From: Candidatus Andeanibacterium colombiense | GTDB taxonomy: Bacteria > Pseudomonadota > Alphaproteobacteria > Sphingomonadales > Sphingomonadaceae | Direction of reading: 5' to 3' | NCBI GenBank assembly: GCA_029202985.1 | Contig: CP119316.1 | Location: 1-64,000, forward strand | DNA length: 64,000 bases | In this document: one piece after another, positions 44,271-52,509 of the stretch | How positions within the stretch are numbered: the stretch's first letter is position 1 | Layout of the letters: every line of letters begins with the position of its first letter | Position numbers and translations under genes: made by a program | Notes under the pieces: model-generated | What the model was told of the DNA's origin: nothing | Databases searched by the model: none | Seen by the model: the letters and a program-made list of their open reading frames with translations, nothing else

Positions 44271-46274
44271 ATGAGTGATCCCGTGACGCCGCAGGCCCCA
44301 GAACCGGATTCGCACCCGGCGCAAGAGCCGGGCCCCGAACAGACGCCCGACGACATCCTCGCCGCCAAGCACGGGGCCCATGCGATGGGCCACGGGGGCG
44401 ACGGCAAGTCCGCCAAGTACAAGCTCGCCGCGGCCGCGGTCGGGATCGTGTTCGGCGATATCGGCACCAGCCCGCTCTATGCCTTCCGCGAAACCTTTTC
44501 CGGCCACCACCATCTCGAGGCAAACGAACTCAATCTGATGGGCGTGGTCAGCCTGATCTTCTGGTCGATGACGATCGTGGTGACGATCAAATATGTCGGC
44601 CTGCTGATGAAGGCGGACAACAAGGGGCAGGGCGGCACGCTGGCGCTGGTCGCGCTGATCTCGCGCTTCATCAGCCGCTCGAAATACGGCTGGCTCGCGG
44701 TCGCGCTCGGCGTGTTCGCGACCGCTTTGTTCTATGGCGACAGCATGATCACCCCGACCGTCTCGGTGTTGAGCGCGGTCGAGGGGCTGACCGTGGTCGA
44801 GGCGCGACTGCAGCCTTTCGTGATCCCGATCTCGCTGGCGCTGCTGATCGGGCTGTTCGTGATCCAGAAGCGCGGAACGGCCAAGGTCGGCGCATTGTTC
44901 GCGCCGATCATGGTCACCTATTTCACGGTGCTGGCGGTGCTCGGCGTGGTCCACATCGCCCAGTCCCCCGAAGTGCTCTACGCGCTCAACCCGTGGTACG
45001 CGGTGCGCTTCTTCATCGACGACGGCGTCACCGCCTTCCTCGCGCTCGGTTCGGTCGTGCTCGCCGTGACCGGGTCCGAGGCACTTTATTCCGACATGGG
45101 CCATTTCGGCCGCGGGCCGATGCGCCTGTCGTGGTTCGGCTTCGTGATGCCGTGCCTGATGCTCAACTATTTCGGGCAGGGCGCGATGATCATGGGGATG
45201 GAGCCGGCCCAGGCCGCGATCGCGATCAAGAACCCGTTCTTCATGCTGGCGCCCGAGGCACTGCGCCTGCCGCTGGTGCTGCTGGCGACGAGCGCGGCGG
45301 TGATCGCGAGCCAGGCGGTGATCACCGGGGCCTTCTCGGTCACCCACCAGGCGATCCAGCTCGGTTTCGTCCCGCGCCTGTCGATCCGCCACACGAGCGA
45401 GACCGAGGCCGGGCAGATCTACATCCCGTTCATCAACTGGGTACTGATGGTCGCGGTGATCGCGCTGGTGGTCAGCTTCCGCACCTCGTCGAACCTCGCC
45501 GCCGCATATGGCATCGCGGTGACCGGCGCGATGCTGATCGATACCTGCCTGATCGCGGTGCTGATCTCGCTGGTGTGGCGCTGGAAGCGCTGGCAGTGGA
45601 TCCCGGTGGTGTCGGGCTTCTTCCTCGTCGACGGGGCCTATTTCCTCGCCAACACCACCAAGATTCCCGATGGCGGCTGGGTGCCGCTGGCGATCGGCGG
45701 GGTCGCCTTCACCCTGCTGACCACCTGGGCGCGTGGCCGCAAGCTGATGCGCGACCGGATGAGCGAGGTCGAGCTGCCGCTCGATATCTTCGCCAAGTCG
45801 GCCCATGCCAGCACCCAGCGCGTGCCGGGCACCGCGATCTTCATGTCGGCCGCGACCAAGGGCGTACCCTCCGCGCTGCTGCACAACATCAAACACAACA
45901 AGGTGCTGCACGAGCGGGTGGTGGTGCTGACGGTCAACATCCGCGACCTGCCCTATGTCGATCCGGACCAGCGCGTCGCGATCACCGACCTCGGCCAGGG
46001 CTTCTTCCGACTGGTGCTGAATTACGGCTTCATGGAAGAGACCGACCTGCCCGCCGCGCTGAAGGAAGCGGGCATGTGCGGCGGCAAGTTCGACATGATG
46101 CAGACCAGCTTCTTCCTCTCGCGCCAGACCCTGATCGCGTCGAAGACCCCGGGCATGGCGATCTGGCGGGAAAAACTGTTCAGCTGGATGCTGCGGAACG
46201 CCGCAACCCCGATGGACTTCTTCCGCCTGCCGACCAACCGCGTGGTGGAGCTGGGGAGCCAGCTGGAGATTTAG
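44271..46274 (+). CDS. kup: Low-affinity potassium transporter Kup
   Basis: A 667-residue KUP/HAK transporter. After a hydrophilic N-terminus of about 50 residues come 12 membrane helices, with the invariant GIVFGDIGTSPLYAFRE, ALFYGDSMITPTVSVLSAVEGL and GSEALYSDMGHFGRGPMRLSWF motifs. The C-terminal cytoplasmic domain contains FMSAATKGVPSALLHNIKHNKVLHERVV. It imports K+ with H+. It stands alone, about 110 bases after ccmI. Confidence 0.96.
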   Translation: MSDPVTPQAPEPDSHPAQEPGPEQTPDDILAAKHGAHAMGHGGDGKSAKYKLAAAAVGIVFGDIGTSPLYAFRETFSGHHHLEANELNLMGVVSLIFWSMTIVVTIKYVGLLMKADNKGQGGTLALVALISRFISRSKYGWLAVALGVFATALFYGDSMITPTVSVLSAVEGLTVVEARLQPFVIPISLALLIGLFVIQKRGTAKVGALFAPIMVTYFTVLAVLGVVHIAQSPEVLYALNPWYAVRFFIDDGVTAFLALGSVVLAVTGSEALYSDMGHFGRGPMRLSWFGFVMPCLMLNYFGQGAMIMGMEPAQAAIAIKNPFFMLAPEALRLPLVLLATSAAVIASQAVITGAFSVTHQAIQLGFVPRLSIRHTSETEAGQIYIPFINWVLMVAVIALVVSFRTSSNLAAAYGIAVTGAMLIDTCLIAVLISLVWRWKRWQWIPVVSGFFLVDGAYFLANTTKIPDGGWVPLAIGGVAFTLLTTWARGRKLMRDRMSEVELPLDIFAKSAHASTQRVPGTAIFMSAATKGVPSALLHNIKHNKVLHERVVVLTVNIRDLPYVDPDQRVAITDLGQGFFRLVLNYGFMEETDLPAALKEAGMCGGKFDMMQTSFFLSRQTLIASKTPGMAIWREKLFSWMLRNAATPMDFFRLPTNRVVELGSQLEI

Positions 46275-46369
46275 GGGGCTGGCGCACCGGGCAGCGCAAG
46301 CGGCCCACGAGACAGTTGACGCTTTCCGTTCGACCAAGCAGGCATGCGGGCAATCGAGTCGGGGCCCCG

Positions 46370-47953
46370 CTATCCCGTGCGACGCAAGAGGTGAGTTTGC
46401 GTCTTGAACCGCATTGCCGCCGCCGCCGCGGTTTCCGAGGCAGGCACGGGCCTTCCGAACAGGAAGCCCTGCGCCTGCTCGCATCCGAGACCGCGCAGCG
46501 CATCTGCGATCGCGACGGTCTCGACGCCCTCGGCCGTGACCGACATTCCCAAGGACTTGCCCAGTCCTACCACGGCACTGACGATCTTCTGGCTTTCCAA
46601 TGACTCCATCGAACGAACGAAGCTGCTATCAATCTTAAGGTGATTGAAGCGCAGCTGCCGCAAATGGGCGAGGCTGGAATAGCCCTTGCCGAAATCGTCG
46701 AGCGCTATTCGAATCCCCGCGTTCTGAAGCGAGGCAAATACCTCCGCCGCCAGATCGATGTCACCGATGATGGTGTCTTCCGTAATCTCGACGATCAGCC
46801 GGCTCGGTGCGAAGCCTGTTTTCGCGAGAGCGGAGAGAAGCTTTGGCGAAAGCCACGGATCGCTCAACTGCTGCGGCGAGATGTTGATCGAGAGAGTGGT
46901 ATGCGGGGGCCATTGCTGCGCCACCAAGCATCCTTCGGATAGGATGTGTTGGCCGAGTGCGTCGACAAGTCCCAGATCTTCCAGGATCGGAATGAAGTGA
47001 TCGGGCGATATGATGCCGCGGACCGGATGAATCCATCGGGCGAGCGCCTCGAAGCCCGCCACTCGCCCACTGTCGAGATCGATGACAGGTTGAAAGTACG
47101 GTATGATATCGCCCGCCCCGAGTGCTGCGCGGATCTCCAATTCTAGTGCGGCGCGCTCGCTCAACCGGACATCCATCTCCGCATGGAAAAATCGGTATGT
47201 CCGGGGAGCGGTGCGCTCGGCCTCGCACATCGCGACATCGGCGCAATGGATCAGTTCGTCAGCATGTTTGCCATCGGCTGGGCATCGCGAGATGCCTACC
47301 GTGGCGCCGATCTCGATCTTGCGTTCACCTATCTGAAACGGTTCGGCCAATGACAGGATGATCTGTGCGGCGAGGCGGTTGGGTACCTGGCTGCCAGGCT
47401 CGTAGGAGATGACGCATACAAATTCGTCTCCGCCAAGCCGATACGTCAGGACACCGGGATTGGCCAGTTTCCTGAACCTGTTCGAAACTTCGATCAGCAG
47501 CGCATCACCGAACTCATGACCGTAGGCTTCGTTGACTGGCTTGAAATGGTCGAGGTCGATAAAGAGGACCGCGCATTCCTGGCCTGCCCGCCCGCTTTCC
47601 AGCAACGTCGTGCGCAACTCTTCTTCAAGAACCCGCCGATTTGGAAGTCCGGTGAGCGGATCGTGACGGGCAGCCTGCGTGATGCGTAACTCGGCCGCTT
47701 CACGGGCGGCGATCTCCCGCCGCATGTCGTGCGCGCGGCGGATCGCGATGAACAACGCAGCCACCCCGCCGGTGCAAATAGTGAAGAAAATCTCGTCGAG
47801 CTGCCACGCTTCATGCGCCGAGAGAAAGGCGGCCAGCCGATCGAATGCGTCGAACTGGTGGAAGAGGATGAGCACGATGGCGCCGCAAATGCAGATCCCC
47901 AGCGCTTCCTCGCGTCGCACAAGCCGTCGGGAAATGTCTTGCATATCCGCCAT
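46370..47953 (-). CDS. GGDEF-EAL c-di-GMP protein, membrane anchored
   Basis: A bifunctional-looking protein of about 527 residues. One or two membrane helices lie near residues 15-70. The GGDEF domain has an intact GGDEF at residues 174-178. The EAL domain has Glu302 in GFEALARW, then SINISPQQL, VEITED, ALDDFGKGYSS, KIDSSFV, TAEGVET and QGFLFGRP, so the metal-binding residues for phosphodiesterase activity are all present. Either activity could dominate. The start is uncertain: ATG at 47953 is chosen, but the frame opens further to 48079. Codon use is less GC-biased than in its neighbours. Confidence 0.88.
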   Translation of the reverse strand: MADMQDISRRLVRREEALGICICGAIVLILFHQFDAFDRLAAFLSAHEAWQLDEIFFTICTGGVAALFIAIRRAHDMRREIAAREAAELRITQAARHDPLTGLPNRRVLEEELRTTLLESGRAGQECAVLFIDLDHFKPVNEAYGHEFGDALLIEVSNRFRKLANPGVLTYRLGGDEFVCVISYEPGSQVPNRLAAQIILSLAEPFQIGERKIEIGATVGISRCPADGKHADELIHCADVAMCEAERTAPRTYRFFHAEMDVRLSERAALELEIRAALGAGDIIPYFQPVIDLDSGRVAGFEALARWIHPVRGIISPDHFIPILEDLGLVDALGQHILSEGCLVAQQWPPHTTLSINISPQQLSDPWLSPKLLSALAKTGFAPSRLIVEITEDTIIGDIDLAAEVFASLQNAGIRIALDDFGKGYSSLAHLRQLRFNHLKIDSSFVRSMESLESQKIVSAVVGLGKSLGMSVTAEGVETVAIADALRGLGCEQAQGFLFGRPVPASETAAAAAMRFKTQTHLLRRTG

Positions 47954-48081
47954 TGCGCATTCCAAGCATTCGGCATCCGGAGAGTGGTATTTCCTAAAAT
48001 CGTTAACATATGCCCAGTTAGGTCGATCAGAGATCGCATGGAAATTCGATGATCTGGACCGGAAGCTTGTTCCAGACATTC

Positions 48082-48124
48082 AAAGAAAAGGGCGCCGCTG
48101 CTTTCGCAGGGCGCCCTTTTCTTT
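48082..48124. terminator. Rho-independent terminator, bidirectional
   Basis: The perfect 15-base arms 48082-48096 and 48110-48124 (AAAGAAAAGGGCGCC and its complement) form a stem with A/T-rich ends. It lies between the PuuD-type gene and the GGDEF-EAL gene. Confidence 0.85.
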
Positions 48125-48143
48125 GGCGTAAGGTCGGAAAGGC

Positions 48144-48716
48144 TTAGCCGAGGTTCGCACTGACCATGCAGTAGAGCATCGGCAGCGACAGCAGCGCGTT
48201 CGTGCGGCTGGCGATCAGCGCGCGCGGCGCGGCGGCGGCTTTCTCTTCCGCGGTGGCTTCGACGATGCCGAGGATCTTCTTCTGGGCGGGCCAGATGATG
48301 AACCATACGTTGAAGGCCATCACCAGCGCGATGTACATGCCGAGGCCGATCAGATTCACGTGGCGGTTGCCGCTGAAGGTGAAGGCCTGGTGGGCATAGC
48401 CCGAGACGACGGCGATCACGAGGCCGGTCAGCACCGTGAGCAGCGCGGCGTAGCGGAAGTAGAAGAACACTTTCGGCGCGATGAAACCGGTGATCGCGCC
48501 CTTCTGCTCGGCCGGGATCGACGGCATGGTCGGGACCTGGACGAAGTTGAGGTAATAGAGCAGGCCGATCCACAGGATGCCGAAGAACACGTGCATCCAG
48601 CGGAACACCGAATTGACCGTGGCCGGCACATCGGGGCTGAAGCCGAAGATTACCGCGATGGCGAGCACCAGCCCGATCAGCATCACGAGATTGAGATTAG
48701 CGAACAGTTTGGCCAT
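48144..48716 (-). CDS. Urate hydroxylase PuuD-type membrane domain protein
   Basis: A 190-residue protein with about five membrane helices resembling the N-terminal membrane domain (DUF989/PF06181) of PuuD urate oxidase: VNSVFRWMHVFFGILWIGLLYYLNFVQVPTMPSIPAEQKGAI and RYAALLTVLTGLVIAV. The C-terminal cytochrome c domain of full-length PuuD is absent. No other purine-degradation gene is nearby, so the urate-oxidising role is doubtful. The ATG at 48716 has GGGGAAG upstream; an eight-codon extension was rejected. Confidence 0.78.
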   Translation of the reverse strand: MAKLFANLNLVMLIGLVLAIAVIFGFSPDVPATVNSVFRWMHVFFGILWIGLLYYLNFVQVPTMPSIPAEQKGAITGFIAPKVFFYFRYAALLTVLTGLVIAVVSGYAHQAFTFSGNRHVNLIGLGMYIALVMAFNVWFIIWPAQKKILGIVEATAEEKAAAAPRALIASRTNALLSLPMLYCMVSANLG

Positions 48717-48790
48717 GTGACTTCCCCCTGGCGTTGTCATGTGGCCGGCAGTCTATCGCCAAAAATGCACGGTCGGCAAGCGAGTGCTGC

Positions 48791-49459
48791 TTATTGCGGG
48801 GGAAGCGTGGTTTCCTCTTCGACCTTCGCCTCGGTCGCTAGGCCGTGCTTCAGCAGCATCGGCAGCTGCGAAAAGGTGAACAGGAACGACAGGCCGGCAA
48901 ACACCGGCACCTTGATCGCGAGCCAGGTTCCGAAGCCGCCGTTCTCCGCGTTGAACTTGAGCCGAAGAAGCTCGTTGAGCACCGCGAGCGCGAAGAAGAA
49001 GAACCCCCAGTTGCGCGACAGTTTCAACCAGCCGTCATCGTCGAGGCCTTCGAACGCGGCTTCCAGCAACCATTGCAGCAGCGCCTTGCCGCGCCACCAG
49101 CCGACCAGCAAAACGGTGCCGAAGAACAGGTAGAGCACGGTCGGCTTGACCTGGATGAACTCGGGATCGCGGAACAGGATGGTCAGCGCGCCGAAGCCGA
49201 CCACCATGATCGTCGATAGCCACAGCATCCGCGAGATCTTGCCGAACCGCCATCTGGAGATCGCCAGCGCCGCGATCGACGCGACGACGAAAGCGGCGGT
49301 GCTCTTGGTCACCGCGACGATCACTCCGATGCCTTCATGCTCGCCCTTGGGGGCGAACCACCAATAGCTGCCGAGGAATACCAGCAGCGGGGCATAATCG
49401 ATCAGCAGGCTGATCCAGGCGTTGCCGGGCTTCTTTGCTTGGGGGGCAGGGGCATTCAT
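48791..49459 (-). CDS. yciB: Inner membrane-spanning protein YciB / septation protein IspZ
   Basis: A 222-residue polytopic protein of the YciB/IspZ family, linked to envelope integrity and septation. LLIDYAPLLVFLGSYW, TVLYLFFGTVLLVGWWRGKALLQWLLEAAFEGLDDDGWLKLSRNWGFFFFALAVLNELL are family hallmarks. About six hydrophobic segments are seen. It follows ftsY and a family C repeat on the same strand, an association also seen in other alphaproteobacteria. Confidence 0.9.
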   Translation of the reverse strand: MNAPAPQAKKPGNAWISLLIDYAPLLVFLGSYWWFAPKGEHEGIGVIVAVTKSTAAFVVASIAALAISRWRFGKISRMLWLSTIMVVGFGALTILFRDPEFIQVKPTVLYLFFGTVLLVGWWRGKALLQWLLEAAFEGLDDDGWLKLSRNWGFFFFALAVLNELLRLKFNAENGGFGTWLAIKVPVFAGLSFLFTFSQLPMLLKHGLATEAKVEEETTLPPQ

Positions 49460-49478
49460 CGGGGAAATCCTATCAGCT

Positions 49479-49563
49479 CGTCATTGCGAGCGGAGTGAAG
49501 CAATCAAGGGCGGCAGTGGAAGACGCTCTGGATTGCTTCGTCGCTTCGCTCCTCGCAATGACG
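49479..49563. repeat. Palindromic intergenic repeat, family C, copy 2
   Basis: An 85-base element, the same length as the copy at 16322-16406, with ends CGTCATTGCGAGC and its complement. It lies between ftsY and yciB. Confidence 0.85.
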
Positions 49564-49573
49564 AAATTCAAAT

Positions 49574-50494
49574 CTAAGCCACTCCGGCAATCACCCGCGC
49601 GACCAGATCGGGGTCGAACGGACGCAAATCGTCGATCTTCTCGCCCACGCCGATCGCGTGGATCGGCAGGCCGTATTGCTCGGCCGCCGCGACCAGCACC
49701 CCGCCGCGCGCGGTGCCGTCGAGCTTGGTCATGATCAGCCCGGTGACGCCCGCGACTTCCTTGAACACATCGATCTGCGCGAGCGCGTTCTGGCCGTTGG
49801 TCGCATCGAGCACCAGCACCACGTCATGCGGCGCCGCGGGATTGATCCGGCCGAGCACGCGGCGGATCTTCGCGAGCTCGTCCATCAGCTCGCGCTTGTT
49901 CTGCAGCCGCCCGGCGGTATCGACGATCAGCGCGTCGGTGCCCTTTTCAGTCGCTTCCCTGACCGCGTCGAACACGATGCTCGCCGGGTCGCCGCCTTCG
50001 GGGCCCTTGACGATCGGGACGCCGAGACGGTCGGCCCATACCGCGAGCTGGCCGATCGCCGCCGCGCGGAACGTGTCCCCCGCGGCCAGCATCACGCCGT
50101 AATCCTCTTCCTGGAAGAGATGCGCGAGCTTGGCGATGGTGGTGGTCTTGCCGCTGCCGTTCACGCCGATCACCAGGATCACCTGCGGGCGGGGGAAGGC
50201 GGTGACGTCGATCGGCTTGGCGACCGGGCGCAGGATCGCGGCGATTTCCTCCGCCACCGCTTCCTTCAGTTCCTGCTCGGTGATGTCGAGCCCGAAGCGT
50301 TTTTCGGCCAGCTTGCCCCGGATCCGCGCGGCGGCCGCCGGTCCAAGGTCGGACAGGATCAGCGCATCCTCGACATCGTCGAGCGTCGCATTGTCGAGCT
50401 TGGCGGTGCCGATCGCGCCGGCGAGGTTCTCGCTCAGCCGCTCGGAGGTCTTCCTGAAGCCGCCGAAGACGCGCTGGGTCCAGCTATCGCTCAC
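49574..50494 (-). CDS. ftsY: Signal recognition particle receptor FtsY
   Basis: A 306-residue SRP-type GTPase, the membrane receptor for Ffh-SRP RNA complexes. The NG domain shows G1 GVNGSGKTTTIAKLA, G2 AAGDTFRAAAIGQLAVWA, G3 DTAGR and G4 TKLDG. The N-terminal acidic A domain is nearly absent, as in many alphaproteobacteria. The GTG at 50494 overlaps the mtaB stop by four bases. A frame extending to 51202 is antiframe to mtaB and was rejected. Confidence 0.95.
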   Translation of the reverse strand: MSDSWTQRVFGGFRKTSERLSENLAGAIGTAKLDNATLDDVEDALILSDLGPAAAARIRGKLAEKRFGLDITEQELKEAVAEEIAAILRPVAKPIDVTAFPRPQVILVIGVNGSGKTTTIAKLAHLFQEEDYGVMLAAGDTFRAAAIGQLAVWADRLGVPIVKGPEGGDPASIVFDAVREATEKGTDALIVDTAGRLQNKRELMDELAKIRRVLGRINPAAPHDVVLVLDATNGQNALAQIDVFKEVAGVTGLIMTKLDGTARGGVLVAAAEQYGLPIHAIGVGEKIDDLRPFDPDLVARVIAGVA

Positions 50495-51663
50495 AGCAGC
50501 AGGCCTTTCTCGAGCTTGGTGGGGGTTATGGTCACGATTGCCCCGCGCGGTGTCCCTTCGGGCAGGGCGACCCGGGCATATTCTTCCGAATAACCCGTAC
50601 CGTCGCTCTCGGCGAGGACCGACAGCGGGGTTCCCACAAGCGATTGCAGCCAGGCGTCGCGGGTGCGGGCGGATTCGGTCCGCAATTCGGCTGCGCGTGC
50701 CTTGATCGTTGCCTTGCCAAGCTGCGGCATGCGTGCGGCGGGGGTGTTCGGGCGCGGTGAATAGGGGAAGATATGCGCATGGACGATCGCGAGGTCGCGG
50801 ATCATCGTCACGCTGGCCTCGTGCATGCCGTCCTCTTCCGTCGGGAAGCCCGCCATCAGGTCGGCGCCGACCGCGATTGCGGGCCGCCTCGCCTTGAGCC
50901 GGTCGATCAGATCGGCCGCTTCGGCGCTGGAATGGCGGCGCTTCATCCGCTTCAGGATCAGATCGTCGCCATGCTGCAGCGACAGATGGAGATGCGGCAT
51001 CATGCGCGGTTCGGACGCGAACAATTCGAACAATTCCTCGTCGATCTCGATCCCGTCGAGCGACGACATGCGCAGCCGGCGGATTTCGGGAAAGCGGTCG
51101 AGAATCGCGCGGACCAGCGAGCCGAGCGGCGGTTGGCCGGGGAGGTCCTGGCCCCAGGAAGTAACGTCGACCCCGGTCAGCACCACTTCGGGCGCGCCGC
51201 AATGGCGCGCGACCTCGTCCAGCACCTGCGCGACGGTCAGCGAGCGGCTGGCACCGCGACCCTGCGGGATCACGCAGAAGGTGCAGGCATGATCGCAGCC
51301 GTTCTGGACCGCGATGAACGCGCGGGTGTGAGCCCCGGGATCGACGCGGAGGCTGGCGGATTCGGCGACGTTGTAGCTGCGCGGGTCGAGCTTGCCGGCA
51401 TTGGCGACCAGCCCGTCGACTTCCATCATCGCCGAAAACTGCTCGCGTTCGATGTCGGCGGCACAGCCGGTCACCAGCAGGCGGGCCCGCGGGAAATTCT
51501 CCCGGGCGCGGCGGATCGCCTGGCGCGTCTGGCGCACCGCTTCGGAGGTCACCGCGCAGCTGTTGATCACGACCACATCGCTCTCGCCCGCCAGCAGCGT
51601 GCGAATGCCTTCGCTTTCCGACAGGTTGAGCCGGCAGCCGAGGGAAATGACTTCCGCGGTCAT
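50491..51663 (-). CDS. mtaB: tRNA (N6-threonylcarbamoyladenosine(37)-C2)-methylthiotransferase MtaB
   Basis: A 390-residue radical-SAM methylthiotransferase. The N-terminal UPF0004 domain begins AEVISLGCRLNLSESEGIR and has cysteines in VINSCAVTSEA and VTGCAAD. The radical SAM cluster is CDHACTFC. A TRAM-like C-terminus follows. It modifies t6A37 of ANN-decoding tRNAs. The ATG at 51663 overlaps the dapF stop by four bases (ATGA), so dapF-mtaB-ftsY form one operon. Confidence 0.93.
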   Translation of the reverse strand: MTAEVISLGCRLNLSESEGIRTLLAGESDVVVINSCAVTSEAVRQTRQAIRRARENFPRARLLVTGCAADIEREQFSAMMEVDGLVANAGKLDPRSYNVAESASLRVDPGAHTRAFIAVQNGCDHACTFCVIPQGRGASRSLTVAQVLDEVARHCGAPEVVLTGVDVTSWGQDLPGQPPLGSLVRAILDRFPEIRRLRMSSLDGIEIDEELFELFASEPRMMPHLHLSLQHGDDLILKRMKRRHSSAEAADLIDRLKARRPAIAVGADLMAGFPTEEDGMHEASVTMIRDLAIVHAHIFPYSPRPNTPAARMPQLGKATIKARAAELRTESARTRDAWLQSLVGTPLSVLAESDGTGYSEEYARVALPEGTPRGAIVTITPTKLEKGLLL

Positions 51664-52469
51664 GCGAAATGGGCCGGGTCGAAGCTGCCGCGGAAACTCT
51701 CGGCCGCGGGGCCGGTCATGGTGATCTCGCCGTCCTCGCCCCAGGCGATGGTGAGTGTGCCGCCCGGGAGAGTAACCGCAACCTCGCGGTCGACCAGCCC
51801 GCGCTTCATCGCGGCGACCGCGGTGGCGCAGGCGCCGGTGCCGCAGGCGCGGGTCAGCCCGGCACCGCGCTCCCATACGCGCAGCAGGATCGCCTTGCGG
51901 CTGACCACCTGCGCGACGTTGACGTTCACGCGCTCGGGAAACAGCGGATCGTGTTCGATCTGCGGGCCGAGCCGGTCGAGCTCCACCGCGTCGGCATCGT
52001 CGACGAAGAACACCACATGCGGATTGCCGACATTGACCGCGAGCGGGTTCTCGAGATTGTCCCACGCGACCGGGAGCGAAGTGGTGTCCATCGCATAGGC
52101 CAGCGGGATCTGCTCCCAGCCGAAGCGCGGCGCGCCCATGTCGACCCGGATGCCGCCGCCGACGAGGCTGACGTGGAGCATCCCGCCGGCGGTCTCGATC
52201 GTCGCATCCTCGCCGTGCAGCAGCGCGACCGCGCGGGTCGCATTGCCGCAGGATTCGACCTCGCTGCCGTCGTTGTTGAAGATCCGCATGCGAAAATCGG
52301 CGAAATCGGATTCGCTCAGCAAGATCAGTTGGTCGCAGCCGATCCCGGTGCGGCGGTCGGCCAGCGCGCGGGCGAGATCGTTGGTGACCGGGATAAGCGC
52401 ATCGGTCCGCGCATCCAGCACGACGAAATCGTTGCCGAGGCCGTGCATCTTGATGAAGGGAATGCGCAT
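51660..52469 (-). CDS. dapF: Diaminopimelate epimerase
   Basis: A 269-residue racemase-fold enzyme that converts LL- to meso-diaminopimelate for lysine and peptidoglycan. MRIPFIKMHGLGNDFVVLD begins it. The two catalytic cysteines are Cys74 (ESCGNATR) and Cys209 (ACGTGACATAVAA). The ATG at 52469 fits the family N-terminus; a longer frame adds four residues. Coupled to mtaB. Confidence 0.96.
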   Translation of the reverse strand: MRIPFIKMHGLGNDFVVLDARTDALIPVTNDLARALADRRTGIGCDQLILLSESDFADFRMRIFNNDGSEVESCGNATRAVALLHGEDATIETAGGMLHVSLVGGGIRVDMGAPRFGWEQIPLAYAMDTTSLPVAWDNLENPLAVNVGNPHVVFFVDDADAVELDRLGPQIEHDPLFPERVNVNVAQVVSRKAILLRVWERGAGLTRACGTGACATAVAAMKRGLVDREVAVTLPGGTLTIAWGEDGEITMTGPAAESFRGSFDPAHFA

Positions 52470-52509
52470 GGTGCAGCGCATCTAGTAGCAGGCGCGGAAA
52501 ACCGCAACT

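Noticed and set aside
43398..46484. Open frame of 1028 codons on the minus strand
   Set aside because: It is antisense to ccmH, ccmI and kup, which have clear family motifs. Its His/Arg/Asp-rich composition is typical of the reverse complement of GC-rich genes.
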